Shown one piece after another: positions 63,541 through 64,000 of a stretch of DNA of 64,000 bases. The notes beneath the pieces are model-generated. The model did not search any database. It saw only the letters and a list, made by a program, of their open reading frames with translations, and was not told where the DNA came from. The number at the start of each line of letters is the position of its first letter. Within the stretch, counting starts at the first letter, position 1. This DNA is from Gallaecimonas sp. GXIMD4217 (lineage in GTDB: Bacteria; Pseudomonadota; Gammaproteobacteria; Enterobacterales; Gallaecimonadaceae). The translations under genes and the position numbers were made by a program. Location of the stretch: NCBI RefSeq assembly GCF_038087665.1, contig NZ_CP149925.1, positions 1,984,870 through 2,048,869 of the forward strand, given 5' to 3'.

Positions 63541-64000
63541 ATGACCATCATCCGCAAAGCCAGCCGCGACGACGCCCAGGCCGCCTGGGATATCCGCAAC
63601 GCCGCCATTCGGGTCGCCTGCCCCGCCCATTACGACGCCGAGGTGCTGGCGCTGTGGACCGAAGGCGACATGACCGATGACTTCATCACCATGGTGGCCG
63701 AGCACTTTCAGGTGGCCGAACTCCATGGCCGGGTGATGGCCACCGGCATGATTTGTCTCGATACCGGCAAGGTGGACGCCATCTTCGTCCACCCAAGAGC
63801 CATGGGCAGCGGCCTGGGCCTGGCCATGATGGCGCACCTGGAAGCACTGGCCCGCCGGGCGGGCCTCAACCGCCTCTTTCTCGAGGCCACCCTTAATGCT
63901 GCCCCCTTCTACCGGCGCTGCGGTTTTGTCGGTGACCGGGTCGACCAATATCATTCACCCCGTGGCATCACCCTGCCCTGCGTGCCCATGGCAAAGCCCC
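63541..64000 (+). CDS. GNAT family N-acetyltransferase (3' end outside window)
   Basis: Open from ATG at 63541 to the window end (153 residues seen). TIIRKASRDDAQAAWDIRNAAIR is the GNAT N-terminus; VDAIFVHPRAMGSGLGLAMMAHLEALAR is motif A, binding acetyl-CoA pyrophosphate; LFLEATLNAAPFYRRCGFVGD is motif B. AGGGAGAG precedes the ATG. GC-rich like the core genes. Acceptor substrate unknown. Confidence 0.85.
   Translation, partial: MTIIRKASRDDAQAAWDIRNAAIRVACPAHYDAEVLALWTEGDMTDDFITMVAEHFQVAELHGRVMATGMICLDTGKVDAIFVHPRAMGSGLGLAMMAHLEALARRAGLNRLFLEATLNAAPFYRRCGFVGDRVDQYHSPRGITLPCVPMAKP

Overview
The window is a continuous, GC-rich stretch of a gammaproteobacterial chromosome. Most of it is housekeeping or metabolic genes, with a few accessory spots around tRNA genes. 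Recognisable core genes include bamC-dapA, gcvR-bcp, bepA-arsC-wrbA, yfbV/ackA-pta, ptsH-ptsI-crr, dapE, purC, gltX, pdxH, xthA and tesA/ybbA-ybbP. Their content and order suggest a marine or estuarine Alteromonadales-like lineage; Gallaecimonas is a guess from gene order and GC only.

Layout. 1-5.5 kb: end of an OmpA-type protein, a DUF502 membrane protein, a DUF885 lipoprotein peptidase, an HExxH protein with a small partner, and overlapping yfbR and dGTPase genes. 5.5-13.9 kb: MarC-type protein, 2OG-Fe dioxygenase, GGDEF protein, YchJ, AtoE-type transporter, PdxH and a cysteine-desulfurase-like enzyme. 14 kb: two identical tRNA-Tyr genes. 14.3-18 kb: small envelope proteins, RidA, XthA and a CbiM-like permease. 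18-21.1 kb: a cupredoxin-like protein, a polytopic membrane protein with a CxxC/CxxC loop, and a divergent beta-propeller. 21.1-25.7 kb: a five-gene operon for a MacAB-like ABC exporter plus a VOC protein. 25.8-34.5 kb: malic enzyme, YciA, YfbV, acetate kinase/phosphotransacetylase and the general PTS proteins. 34.6-41.2 kb: yffB-dapE-M15 peptidase-DUF2897, a subtilase, purC, and dapA-bamC. 41.3-48.8 kb: gcvR-bcp, a 98-bp tandem repeat, perM with a TusA-like gene, bepA-arsC-wrbA-DUF2069, and a large lipoprotein metallopeptidase. 48.8-55.3 kb: ybbP-ybbA divergent from tesA, the 5-oxoprolinase genes pxpBCA and an HTH regulator. 55.5-56.3 kb: an unrecognised, apparently highly expressed protein.

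56.3-62.3 kb is the RNA-rich part. Four tRNA-Ala(GGC) and two tRNA-Glu(TTC) genes lie downstream of gltX on the minus strand, behind a near-consensus promoter. After gltX and an FMN-binding glutamate-synthase-like gene come five tRNA-Val(TAC) genes on the plus strand, interleaved with four decayed tRNA-Val copies. One full-length tRNA-Val carries a change at the normally invariant C56. Immediately downstream is an AT-richer standalone gene resembling the HsdR N-terminal nuclease domain, followed by a GNAT gene cut by the window end.

The most unusual signals are the tRNA-Val array with its pseudo-copies, the triplicated perM 3' end, the cupredoxin/CxxC-membrane/propeller cluster, the lone restriction-type nuclease beside the tRNA array, and the structured segment between twin terminators near 56.4-56.6 kb. 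No CRISPR array, rRNA gene, intact insertion sequence or integrase gene was seen. Assignments come from reading the sequence and recalling families; no database search was run.
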